DNA of 64,000 nt from NCBI RefSeq assembly GCF_036669915.1, contig NC_089312.1, forward strand, positions 7,889,438 to 7,953,437. The letters run 5' to 3'. Shown here in pieces: positions 24,054 to 36,379 of the stretch. How positions within the stretch are numbered: the first letter of the stretch is position 1; each line of letters opens with the position of its first letter. The notes below the pieces were generated by a model. The model was not told the DNA's origin and searched no databases. It saw only the letters and a program-made list of their open reading frames with translations. The DNA comes from Pocillopora verrucosa (taxonomy: Eukaryota; Cnidaria; Anthozoa; Scleractinia; Pocilloporidae). The position numbers and the translations under genes were made by a program.

Positions 24054-27000
24054 TCAAAGTCCCTTGTTGAAGTACACATATTTCAGTGGAGTTCCTCCTC
24101 TTTGTTTGATGATTTCTTGAAGTTCAGGTTCAAGTTTTGAGACTGCTATAGAGCTGCAAGGTGGAAAGGCAAAAAACAACTGGTTTTATAGCTGGAAATT
24201 AATCACAATTGCTCAATTTATTGTGTTTTTTTTACTGTTCTTCTCCTACAGTTCAAGACAATACACTTAGTCACTCCTACATGTATCTCTTTCCATCCCA
24301 AATTTATCCCCCATAATTAACCTCTCCCTCCCCATTAAGAGGAAAGGGTTGCACAGTAGTATTATTGTTAAGTGCATAATTTGTGGATTTCATCTTTTGA
24401 AAAATGTGATTTTGATGAGGTATTCTTCATGTAATCTGTGAACCAAACACTAGTTGTAAACCATTATAATTTAACCTTGGTATTTATGATTTCATCACTA
24501 ACTCTAAGGTAGTAAATTCCTACAAAGATTAAATGAGGGATCTGACAACTTTCATTGTTGACAGTTTTCATAGGGAAATTTGATAAATCACAGCATTAAT
24601 GAATGCTGACAATTGGAAAAAACAGTCTGCAAGCAGTTTACTGATTTTCTATTTGCATATTTTTGGTCAAAGTTTGCATAATATGTTGCTCATTAATCAC
24701 CCACTTCACACTTGTTGATTAGGGTAAAAGCTGAATAAATGGTTTTAATAAGAGTCCTGCACAATTTCAACTACAATGTTTTGGTGTTTTCAACTTCAGA
24801 AAATTACACTGGAAATTAAAGTATCTCAGCCTATAATACAGTGTACTAACCTCTTTTGTGGAAAGATTGCACAACACAAGGGAGTAGCAAACACCAAGCT
24901 TAAAAGAATAAAAGAAAAAGTACTATAAGTCCCAAAAAAGATTTTATTTCAAACAAACTGAGATTTACACCAAGAAGTACAATCATTCATGTCTCTGATT
25001 GGACAAAAAATGTTTTCTTTCAGTTAGTCTTTTGCTTCCCATCTTTGAAATGTTTTAGTCAGTAAGAAAAAAGTCTCAGTATGTGTGAAATAAAAACATC
25101 ATACTGTGGAAAGTGCTTGAATGATTTTTTTTGGCTCTTGTTGCGATGGATCACAATCTCACTTATTTGCTTCACTCACTTGTTTATTTTGCTGATGCAT
25201 TGCGACTTGTGAATAAAAATTGTTCATGCATACTTTCTGTGGAATAATCTCTATGTAATTATCAATGACAAATGCAAGTCAGAGTAGTTTTTGCATTCAG
25301 TTCTTTTACTCAGCTTTTGTAGCCAAACCACCCTCTTACTGTGGTGATCACTACACTCACAGCTACCATGACAATTACAGGAAATAAACCGCAAAAGAAT
25401 TCCCAAAACTACCTTGCACCCATAACCTCAAAAGCCAGTGTGATGCTTTGAATCCCTTATTCTTCTTGAAGTACTGGTTCCTTTTTTTTTTTTTTTAGCG
25501 AATTCTTACATTTCAAGAGGCTGATATTGCTCTTATTCACTAATCATTAGTAACAAGTTATACTCCACTGTCTTCTTCTTTGAATCCTTTTCTAGCAAAT
25601 ATAATGTCAAAACTTTTAAAAATGGTATCATGCTCTTAAGGTATGGTTGTCTGTATGTATCATACTTACCACAATCCCACTAATCCAACTTGAATTGGAG
25701 AAGCTAAAATTGGCCACCGCTAAGATTATAAGATGGAATTTTTATATATCATGTTCAAACATTACTTAATGAAAAACAAACACCACTCTCTTGAGAGGCG
25801 CAGTCAAGAAGCCATCAATGTATATTACCTGTATTTCATCAGCAATTATCATCAAATCAACAAATAAATTCATTACTTTTTTAATTATGAATTTATTCAC
25901 TTCATCATTCATAAGTTTATTTCACTATCCAATCATCTCTTTGTTTAACTATTCAGTTACTTAACATTTACAAGTAAATTTGAACCTATTTCAGTCCATA
26001 AAAATGACAAAAATTTTAAATTTAGCAAAGCTGGGTTAGAGAAAAAGAAATGGCTTAAGACAAACTTGTTTAACCAAAGCTTACCTTCATAAATGGCTTT
26101 GTATCTAGATAGTTCATTATAATTGGTGGGATAGCTGAAAGTAAAAGATGCAAAATGTAAAAATACTGTTAATCGGTTTACTGCAAGTTTACAAACACAT
26201 CCACTACAAGCCTGCCAAAAGGACCCTAATCATAGTCAAATGGCAGTCGCCCAATGAAGAAAACTAACAAGCACTCAGACCATCTTGGCTTGCCTTTATC
26301 TAGTAGTTTTGTGTCTTGTTCAGCTTGTTTTAACAGCTCTACTGCTGGACATCTCAAATTACATGGCAAGCTAAAACATCTTCTCCACTTTTGTGGTGAT
26401 CAATCTAATAATTGTAAGTTAATAAAAATCTCATAGATTCAGCAATATTGCCAGTCACTAAAAGCATCCCAAAAAACTCTGATACAATAATGTAGTATGC
26501 CATTGACTAATGTAGAAAATATGTGCGGTGCAAGTAATCCTTGATAGTTTACATGTTAAAGGTCTGTTGGCTAACTTAAGAAGTATTAAATAATATTATG
26601 ACAATGTCTAACATTAAATAACATATTATGAACCATAGAAAAAACTCATTATAGTAAGCTTACACATTCCAGGAGATGCCATAACTATTCTGGAAAACAC
26701 AACACTTCCTATGGCTTTCCGTGCTGCAGCCTGAAATGTGAAAAGAGTAGATAAAAATGCAATGGCTGAGCTGGCAGACTTTACACAAATTTGGTGCAAT
26801 ATGTTGAACTGAAAATAAATGATGGGAGGTCAAGCTGTCTGAGTAAAAGTGAAGAACAGTTCTCCATAACAGACTACTGGTTGTCTGTCAGCAAATCTTG
26901 GCTATTTCCCATCAACTCAAGCAGTTTCTGGGCCAGCAAGATTTAACTAAAGCATAAGCAAGGTGTGGTACAGAGTGAAACATCTTTTTACATTATAGAG

Positions 27001-30000
27001 AGTAAGAAAGGAGGTAAATTCTGAGCTGACTGGTGAAATTAAAAAAAATTATTATTTAAAAATGCACTCAAGTAGAATAAAAAATTTGTGGGAAACTGAG
27101 AAATTTTTTTTTAAGGGGGAGGGGGGTCGAGGATGGACAAAAGGAAAAATAATGACTTCTATATTAAGTTAGTATAATCTGAAAAAAAAACTGCAATTGA
27201 AGAAAATGCTCACCTTTGATTCTCCAATTCTGTTTCCATCTTCATCAGTTACAGGAATTCCCCTCAATAACTCCCTGCAATCAGAAACAAATTACTTACT
27301 TTAATTATAGAAAGACAAGTATAAAATTAATCAAACTCTTTTCTACTTCAAAGTAAAACAGCTAACTGATGAAGAGAAAAATGTGAGATCCAGGATTTCA
27401 AGTCCCATGCAAATAAAGGAAGATCAATCAAATCTAGGATAAATCAAGATTTTCATTCTGTTGATGCAATAATCATACTAAAAAAGGACAAGTTACTGCT
27501 CCTTTGAAGCAATTGAATTGAAGTCCCATGCAAATAAAGGAAGATCAATCAAATCTAAGATAAATCAAGATTTTTATTCTGTTGATGCAATAATCATACT
27601 AAAAAAGGACAAGTTAGTGCTCCTTTGAAGCAATTGTATTTGTACCATGTAAAAAAAATCAAACCTATTTTACTGTTATGTAAAAGATATGCACTTAAAA
27701 CAATTATTTAAAACTTAATAATAAACATGAAGAAATTACACCCTTCTGATTGGCTGAAAAAGAGTGCATCCTCATGTAACAGGAGTGCAAAGTTGTAACA
27801 TAAATGCAAGCAACAAGTACATTTAGCATGCACATCCTTCTTGACTTTCTGTGATGTTTTTTTGTGTGCCTTATCAACAAATAATAACATGATTTCTCTT
27901 GCAATTTGGTGTAATAAGCACTTGTTAATTTTTCAGACTACAAATTGCACTTGCCCTACTAGGTCATGCAATTTTGTTGTCTTAGAAAAATTTACTCTTG
28001 CTTATTAACACTAAATATCGCTTGAAATCATGTTATTACCTAATTTTTATACTAATAGTCAGCAAGGAGAGTCCACATACGTTTGTCGCATAAGAGGAAT
28101 GTTCACACAGTTTGCTGCAGCAACAGCAGCAAATGGAACAAATCTACCAATCAAAGGTGGAGCTGACTGTAAAATTAACCAATCAAAATTAATGGTTATC
28201 CCAAATAGACTTATAATAGGCAGTAAAGTTTGAACTTCATCCATCACCATTAATCCTTTGGAGTTATTGGATTATGGGAACAAATCAGTGCCCTTCTCAT
28301 AAAAATCATGTTGATTGTTGATGGTGTTACAAAGTGCAGATGACAGATAACTTTTCATCAGCTGCTTAACCAAAACACAGCGGCAGACTCACGAAATAAA
28401 ATATTTCATTTAGGCTTCTGTCCACTGGGCACCCAACAAACTTCTAGATCTACAGTTGGACCAAAAACTTTTATAAGTCCATGGTTGACAATTGCCTGGC
28501 CTGTCTAATAACTGAGTTATCAAAACATGTTAACTGCTGGCCTATTGAATATACAAAAGGGGACTGCACTTCACCTTAGTCAAGTGGTTTAATCCCAAGG
28601 CAACAGCAACAGCTCCTGTTGTGGCAAATGCATATCCCATTCCCAACTGTCTGTGTCAAAGGAATTAATAGTTATTAATATCATCCAAAGTAACATAATA
28701 TTCATTGATAGTAATTAGTGGTTAGTAGTTCTGAATAGTTATTTTATTGTTAATACTAAGACAGTGAGACAGAGATAGCACAAAAAGATGATTTTAACTT
28801 ATTTATTCAATCAACAATTACAATATGTTTGGGTGCAAATCCCACTGCATTCCTAGGGGGTGAATAGCAAAAGGTATTCAGAGTATGATTAGCCAATCAG
28901 AGCAGTATCCACTCAGTATCCACTAAGTATCCAATCAGTATCCACTCGGTATCCAATCAGTATCCACTCAGTATCCAATCAGAGCAGTATCCACTGTTTT
29001 AGTATACACTAATTATAAATACTTAAACATTTAACACAGATTATAAGGAGTACAAGGGACCTATCTTGTCTTACTTTTTGGGATTACCCAATCGGAGCAC
29101 AGGATTCACTTCATCTTGCTTGCATGTGGATAGCTAGGAGCATGTCTCAATAATTAACAATTATTCACTGAAGATGAAGTGAATACTTTGAGTAATCTCA
29201 GAGACAAACTTTGTCTCTGAGATTACTCAAGTAGAGGGGATTATTCAAAAGTGTTCACTGAGCCTGAGGCAAATAACTGTTTCAGTATAACTGTTCAAGT
29301 ACTTTCAAATTCTGTTATAAATTCTGTAAATAAGGAAAGCACTGTGCATAGTTTGTATAATTGCAGTGATGACTTGTATCAAGATAAGCAAGAAGTTTAC
29401 CAGGTTTATTCAATTAAATCGGCTTAATAACTTTCTTTTGAAAAGTGTTCCATCAATCTCAGTAGCATCTTTTGTGCTCTTCTCAACTAAATTTTGTTTA
29501 TCACTTCCTCAGACACATTGACAAAATGCAATGCAGCCACCTTGAAATTGGAATATGACAAGAAATGAAAATAGCAAGATATGATGCAATCCTCAGCCAA
29601 TCAGAACATACACATCTCCATAATCACCTGAACAATTATACTAAAATATAGATATTCTACAAACACATGCCATAAATCGTCAAAGAACCAAGATATAATC
29701 TTACTCATTTGTTATTAGTGAGTCGCCGCTCCGGTTTGTGTAGTTCACTACTGCATTAAATGACTGATTGATCCACTGCCAGAAGAGAACAGCTGACGTG
29801 CTCCTGAAAAAAAATTCATTAATCATGATTTCAGACATTCTGAAAATTTAGAGCTTCACCAAAGTTTCATAACATTACTATAATAGATTTAAACTGAAAC
29901 TACCAGATTCAAAATGTTGCTGATTTTTCACCCATTTCTGCCAAGAGTTTATCCCCTTAAACTTCCACGAGTGACCAAGAAAGAATTTCTCCTTACAATA

Positions 30001-32700
30001 TCAAAACAAAATCAAGTAGACAAGTTATGAGAATAAAGAAAAATATAAGTTAGGGGATTATAAGATGATCCAATACCAAATTCTCCAAACTAACATCACA
30101 AGAACTGTGTGGGAGATAATAAGGAGAATTACTAATAAGATCTTGGGAGTTAAAGGGTTCACAAGCAAGGGATATATTGTATGCCCTCTCAATACTGGTT
30201 ACACTACAATTAACAATTAGTTCATATGTCAGCATACGTTCATCGAGATATGAAGCACACGGGAAGTTTGGAGAGCACGAAAGATGTGTAAGAGTTGCTC
30301 GAGGTGTAGCCGAGAGCAACTCTAGCTTCTTGAGTGCTCTCCAAACTTCCCAAGTGCTTCATATATTGATGAACACACAGCTGACATATGAACCAATTGT
30401 TTTATAACATTTTCAACCCGATGGAAAATTTTTTTCTTAAGAGATTTGTTTGCTGACGTCATGAGCGTGCACAATAGGAATATGAAGTACGCTCATGCAA
30501 TTGAATTTGAGTAGACAAATTTACTAGCTATGTTATAACATGAAATAAAACATGAGATACTAACTTGTAAAATGTCAACATACAACCACATATTGACATG
30601 TTCATTGGTACTTGTGCTGACATTCGTCCAATAATGAACATTTTATCTCCTGTATCAGGATGGAAAGCTGACTCATAGACTTTCTTAGCAGTCCATATTT
30701 GAGCATCAGTGGTTCCAGCAGGTTCTTTTTTCTGCCTGCAAAAATTGATGAGTAACTAGTAATAAGTGTAAAATTTAGAGCCTTTCTTATTTAATAACCA
30801 AAATCTAACACTGTAATGCTATTGAATCATGTTGGCAGAACAAAAAGAACTCACAGCAGTAGGAAACAAGAAACATATTAATTAAAATATTTGCAAATAA
30901 GCTCTGAAACAAAAAAACAATTACACAAATGCAATCCTTATTCTTTGAAGTGTGTCTGAGTGTTTGTCTGTCTTCCCTTTTTGTTCCCTTTCTTTGTCTT
31001 TTTCACTTTTTTAACCTAAGCTTAAGATCACAACCTTATATGGGTAAGGATAATATTTATCATATATTCCATACAGCCCATGTGCATTTCTATTGAAAAA
31101 TACTTTTTAAAATCCCTGCATGGTGAACACAATGAAGCAAGCAGAACCAAAAAAAGCCCTACAGCCATGTGAAAGAAGAAAGGAAGAAGGAGAAAGAAAC
31201 TCCATCCTTCTATAAAACACTTAATGGATGAGTCAGGTTGAGTTGAACAAGACAATATTTTACACCAGGTCTCTTTGTTGAAAGCCTGAGACAGATATTT
31301 TCCCTTCAAGCCCTTCGACAAAGTCAATAAGTACATTATGATAGATAGCCTTACAATCACAAAATTGGTATTTCAAATTGTAATACTAGTAAAGAATTAT
31401 TACAAAGGAGTCCATTATATGAGATTTATTGGCTTCCACTGGCCACCTTAAAACTGGAGTTATGCACCAGCCCCATGGGCCACTTGGGCCCATATAAAGG
31501 CTTACTGGCTACCTTGCCTCATTCATGTTTTTTAAGTATCATATCTTTTTTTTAATGTAGCTGTAAGGCAAAATCAATTAGCTAAATTGAACTTGGTACT
31601 CCCCAAGACAATTGGTTTGTTACCTGTACTTTAGAAGAAGTTCTTTTGCATCATCAAGTTCTTTCGCTGAACGCAAAATATTCTTTGGGTCAGTAACTGT
31701 GAAAAAGTGTTTAGCACGTCCGAGAAACGTTGATTGGTCATAACGAGGGGCATCCAAATTAATTCTTCCACCTTCCAATCTTGGTGTTTCCATGTTTCTT
31801 AATAAAGGAAAAAAAGTGTATTTTTGTTGCATCATTTATTTATAATCCCTCCAGTAACATTCTACACGAAGCAAACCTATGTAAAATACCAACAAGATTT
31901 TTACATTGGGGGAATCCTACAGGATTCTCTTTATGGAATTTTTTTCTTAATGCAGAGGGAGGTCAAGTGCATAAACATTTTGACTGACCTCATCATATGA
32001 AGAAGATAAGTATTACTTGACAAAGGACATTTCTTTATTACTAGGACATTCATCACAATGAATAAACAAAACCTATTCACAAAGTAATCAAGCAAATGAT
32101 CACTACATTTTGTAATCAGCTAAGCTGGGTGCAATCTGGGTTAAATTGTACTTCATCGATTAATTTCTCAAAAACAAGAAAATGAAATGTAACATGTAGT
32201 ATTACGTTTAATTTACGCGTTAGCATTCTCATCAAAAGTACCGGTAGGCGATACGTTTATTTGTAAACGTACTTGAGATTCAATTTGACTCACGGGGCTC
32301 TGGTACCTGTTCGCCGTAGTAATACATTCACGTTAACCGTTTGAAACAAAAAGATTTTACTGTTTGCCTAAAATAAGATATATCCTAAAATGGAGCAAAC
32401 GGCTATCAATCGAGAATTTACAAAAATGTACGAGGTGCGCTAACTAATTATATATAAAATGCACGTCTATCGAATCGAGTTTTCTGTATCACGAAGTAGT
32501 TTCAAAGAATCGATCTACGCACCGTGGAGTGAAACCCACGAAATCGAGAAAGCAATAATCAAAACACTTTAGTTCGTAAATTAGTTTTCCTTACCAGAAT
32601 ATTACACGTGGAACTGTGCCTCGGAATTTCCCAACACAAGAGAAGTCTTTCTGCTCTTGTTTCTTTCCCGCTGTAGATTCCCGGCATTCATCTGAAGCCG
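24054..32700 (-). CDS. SFXN1: Sideroflexin-1/3-like mitochondrial serine transporter
   Basis: Sideroflexins are inner-mitochondrial-membrane carriers; SFXN1 and SFXN3 import serine for one-carbon metabolism. A non-coding first exon ends at a donor at 32595 (about 32700-32595). Coding exons on the minus strand: 31793-31624 (start ATG 31793, four bases inside its exon), 30735-30565, 29803-29705, 28650-28575, 28166-28081, 27274-27214, 26730-26664, 26134-26085, 25719-25670, 24898-24851 and 24153-24054. All phases join and give 978 bases, 325 residues, against about 322 for human SFXN1. Family motifs: [20 protein letters not shown], the HPDTGDKM signature, [68 protein letters not shown] and the C-terminal VYFNKGL. 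An upstream in-frame Met in the unspliced sequence is intronic. SFXN1, SFXN2 and SFXN3 cannot be separated by eye; the 1/3 type fits best. Confidence 0.94.
27401..27636. repeat. Two-copy tandem duplication, 121-bp period (sideroflexin intron)
   Basis: The unit starting AGTCCCATGCAAATAAAGG at 27401 recurs at 27522 almost unchanged, including the tract CATACTAAAAAAGGACAAGTTA. Only a few substitutions separate the copies, so the duplication is recent. Confidence 0.85.
28902..28996. repeat. Short-period tandem repeat (AGTATCCA core) in a sideroflexin intron
   Basis: AGTATCCACT and AGTATCCAATC units alternate through this stretch. Flanking copies of CCAATCAGAGCAGTATCCACT lie on each side. The period is 10-13 bases and imperfect. 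Confidence 0.7.
29188..29230. repeat. Perfect palindrome, 21-bp arms
   Basis: The left arm TTGAGTAATCTCAGAGACAAA at 29188-29208 is followed by a single base and its exact reverse complement at 29210-29230. It lies in an intron of the sideroflexin gene and probably marks a fold-back element. Confidence 0.85.
29951..30162. repeat. MITE-like repeat, family B (reverse orientation)
   Basis: About 210 bp between a degraded CCCCTTAAACTTCCA end and GGGAGTTAAAGGGTT. The interior AAGAAAGAATTTCTCCTTACAATAT matches, in reverse complement, the copy at 38648. Intronic in the sideroflexin gene. Confidence 0.65.
30213..30399. repeat. Long imperfect hairpin element (~187 bp)
   Basis: Arms start CAATTAGTTCATATGTCAGC and end CTGACATATGAACCAATTG. 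They pair with mismatches down to a centre near 30305 where AGAGTTGCTCGAGG faces CCGAGAGCAACTCT. It lies in an intron of the sideroflexin gene. No coding capacity. Confidence 0.75.
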
Positions 32701-33746
32701 AAAGGGGGCGTTACAGGGGGCGGGTTAAGAGCCTCGCTCCCATGGTCGACCCAGGGTCTTTCCCTGAGAGCGAAGTTTGTTTCACATAGGAGATTTGCTT
32801 AGAAATTTAAAATGGATAAATAACTCAAAAAGTTTACTATAGTCTTTCCACGATAAGCACTCTTAGCCTTTGCTCTCTGAGTGGGTGAACGTGAAAAGTA
32901 ATTTGGAGAGAAAAGAAAGATTTGAGACTAAAGTCCATTTACTTTTTTCGCGAGCTCCCCCATCTTCAATGACAATTTTTTTTCGCAATCAGAGATTGCG
33001 ATTGACAAGCATTTGAAAACACATTGAACCACCCATGTAAGTTGCGAAAACTCTGAAGCAAATCTGCACCTTGGTGCGTATTTCTTGAGTGAGTGCGAGT
33101 CGTTTCGGTGCCCCAATGCGAATACAATTTGCGAATTTCTTAGGCCTTGATTATTCACATATCCCTAACAAAATCACCTCCCTGTGCTACTGTCACACTC
33201 ATAGTCGTTGACCTTATTAGGTGCAAATTACGTGAAATACTTTTATAAAGGTTTGAAAAAAACTCATTGCACGATTTGTCTGAATCGATCAGTTCACTGA
33301 TTGCAGCATAGAAGGAAAAGGAACCACTTGAGTGATATAAAAGGGACAAAACTTTGAGTTGCAAAGCCACAAGTTTGAGATGAGGAATTCAAGAAGTAAA
33401 GGATCCAGAGGTACCGTAGCCTGCAGTGCTTCAGTAAGGGATTACAAGTAAGGTATTCAGCTTTAGCAAGGTAACCCCAACTTTCACGCGCGCTTGGGCT
33501 CAACGCGCGCGTATAAGCCGTGCCACACGTTCCTCTCTGGCCACCTCCGATAATACTACTCCGCAAGCTACAGCCTGTGAAATACTACGGTACTGAGGGC
33601 AATACCGCCGGCAACGAACCCAGAATGAGCAATCTCACCGCTCTGGGTTGCATTTTATCGTTACTACCCCTCCCGTTAAAGTTCTGGGCTGAAATGGACT
33701 TGGTTCGCATGAGTAGAGACTGGTACTAGTTCTGAATTAAAGAAAC
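32701..33746. promoter_or_regulatory. Divergent spacer between sideroflexin and HPDL
   Basis: About 1 kb separates the sideroflexin 5' exon (-) and the HPDL start codon (+). GC-rich patches flank it: GGGGGCGTTACAGGGGGCGGG at 32704-32724 is GC-box-like, and an ACGCGCGC-rich tract with short inverted symmetry lies at 33487-33514. No coding exon seen. Shared promoter function is inferred from orientation only. Confidence 0.4.
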
Positions 33747-36379
33747 ATGGTGGTTCGTTTGCATCATGTCGAAATACGTTGTCAAAATCTTCAGCAAAGT
33801 TTGAGGCAATTATGCGGACACTTTGGGTTTAGAGTGCTTGCTTCGTCTTCCTTTCCTAATCGGGTCACTCTGAACCGGGACTCTATAAACTTTGTTTTGA
33901 GCGAAGGCGCCGGTGAGCGAGACACCGTTTACAATGTTGCCCTTGAAGTCAAAGATGTGAAAAATGTGGTGGACAATGTAGAAAGAAATGACGGGAAAAT
34001 TATCAAAAGACCAGAAACATTGGCTGATAGCAATGGAGTGGTGGAATCTGCCGTTATACAAACTCCTGTAGGGAACGTTGTTCACACATTGTTAAATGCT
34101 TCTGGTTACAACGGTGTGTTTTTGCCGAGTTTTCATCGAAGTGACAAGAGAGCGTTACGCGAAGGACTTGATTATGTAACCCCATCGATCTCGTCAAACA
34201 AGAATACAGTGATTGGCGATCGTATTTTAACACACTTTGATCACATTACGTTTGCATGCTCGTTAGGGACTTCTCAGGCGATAATGAAATGGTATGAGCG
34301 ATGTTTTGGGTTTAGTAGGTTTAATATCAGCTCTGACGAGAAATCGGACGGCTTCATTGTGCAGAGCTCAATACAAGGAGCGAGTATCGGGATGAAGTTG
34401 GCAGCCATGCAGTATTGGTTTTGCTCGGAATCAGAGCTGAGAATAGATACCGATGAACCAGGAGGGGGCGTTAAGTTCGTTTTCGCAGAACCTCTCCCTG
34501 GACAAGGTTAGAGCATTTGTTTCAATTGACAAAATCATTCAGGGTTGTGTAATAAACCCTTCGAGGGTTGACTAACTCCCGCGGCTCTAGAGAGTGGACT
34601 TATAAGCTCATGGGGGGGGGGGGGGGTTGTGTATTCATTTAGGGGTTTAGTCAGGAGACACTCACTCTTCCTTTGCTTTCTATATTTTGTCTTTGTTGAA
34701 TGATCAGCTATCTAAAAATTTAGTGCAATCATGTTACTTGATTTCAGTACTTTCACATCATTCAGTAATATCACTAATGTTGGTACAAGTACTTGTAGCT
34801 GTAATGTGCAATATACTACAGAGGGCCTTTTAGAAACTTACCTAGAGAAAAAAGGAGAGTTCCTTTATTCTACACTGTCAACAAGTTTAAAGAAGGAAAT
34901 TACTTCATTTGTTACCATATGATTTTCATCTTAAGCATTAAAAGTTACTTGTAAAATGGTAACACACATTGTTTTGAGATTTTGAAAAGTAACCTTTACT
35001 TTTGAAAATTGTCTTAATATGTGTTGAAAAGTTGAACACAGGGGCTGCTATTTTGAATACTGTGTAGCAATCTGGCCAATACTGATTTCTCCAAACTAAC
35101 ATCAGTAAAAAAAATTATGTAGATATTAAGGAGAATTACTATAACAATTTCATGGATGTTTTTTTTTAAGTGTTAAGTTAAAAAAGTTAAGTTAACACTT
35201 TAAAAATGGGTAAGGGGTGTGATTGTAGGCTGATAAAATTATTTAGAAAGTTTGTGTTACTTGTTAAACAAAAAATGGGTATCTTTTTGGTTAAGATTGT
35301 TGGTTTTTTTAAATTTTTGCAGGTCCTAACCAGGTACAAACATTCCTAACAGAGCATGGGGGACCAGGCATACAGCACATAGGTCTGCATACACCGAATA
35401 TAACTGAAGCTGTTGCTGCATTAAAGGAAAGTGGAGTCAAGTTTATTGATCCTCCATCTGCTTATTATTCTGAGGTATGCAATCTATGCAGTGATGATTA
35501 ATTTAGGATACATGTAAGAGGCTTGGGGACCATAGAGAAGGAGGTACCCAAGTTCAATTTCATAGGGTTTGCTCTGGTTACTTCTTGCTAACCCTTTAAC
35601 TCTTATGATCTGATCATCAATTCTCCCCTCTAACTGTTACACATTTCCTTGTAAATTAGTTGGAAGAATTTGGTGTTTGATCAAGATAACAATCTTTGGA
35701 AAGGTCATCACAATTGGCTTCTTTTTTGCCATACATGTAAATGAGTTCATCTTAAGTGTAGTTGTGGTTTAGCCAATGTATCAGGGTTTCACTCTCAACA
35801 GAATCATGGTGCTAAAGTCAGCTAACTTTGGTCTTTGGGGGAACTTTTATTTGGGTGTGACTTTACTTACACAAAAGTTTTTAGGAGCTAGGCAATCAAA
35901 ATTTTTTCTGCAAGAGCCTATAGGCAACTGGTAAATCTTCTAAGAGGACACATCTGACGAGATCAATCTCACTTCACAGGAAGATAAAGTGCAGGAAATA
36001 AGAGATGTAGGAGAGAGTGTGGAGTCTCTCCAGAAACATGGTATTCTGTTGGATGCAGAGAGCTTCACCTCTAGCAAAAGCACTGCCTCATCTTTGGAAA
36101 ATATGAATGTAAACCAAGATGCTGACAACAAGTGAGTTAAGTTGAGATTCCAAAAAGGAATTTAACATTTTGTTAGTGGGAGGTATTTGTGGTGAATTAA
36201 CTACCTTTCCTTTGTTGTTATTTTACAGGTATTTGATGCAGGTTTTTACTAGACCACTTTTTAACAAAGAAACCTTTTTCCTGGAGGTTATCCAGCGATG
36301 TGGGGCTACAGGATTTGGAGCAGGCAACATAACTGCTCTGTGGAAAGCCGTTGATTCATATTTGAATAAGAAGATCTAA
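33747..36379 (+). CDS. HPDL: 4-hydroxyphenylpyruvate dioxygenase-like protein
   Basis: HPDL is a mitochondrial Fe(II) enzyme of the vicinal-oxygen-chelate fold; in mammals it makes 4-hydroxymandelate, used for the coenzyme Q head group. Exons: 33747-34506, 35323-35474, 35980-36131 and 36229-36379 (stop TAA); 1215 bases, 404 residues, against 371 in human. HPDL rather than HPD is indicated by [19 protein letters not shown] near the start, [30 protein letters not shown], and the C-terminus [19 protein letters not shown]. The metal triad of the family is present: His in HFDHITF (near residue 165), His in GIQHIGLHT (near 272) and Glu in FFLEVIQ (near 379). Exon 3 adds a Ser/Asn-rich linker of about 20 residues, absent from human HPDL, before [11 protein letters not shown]. 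The N-terminus is not an obvious presequence. Confidence 0.93.

Noticed and set aside
28902-28996. CRISPR-like array
   Set aside because: The repeat has a 10-13 base period with no unique spacers, and the genome is animal.
31794-31835. Upstream Met ([12 protein letters not shown]..) as the sideroflexin start
   Set aside because: It lies upstream of a 3' splice site at 31798-31799; the spliced start METPRLEGG at 31793 is in the exon and fits the family length.
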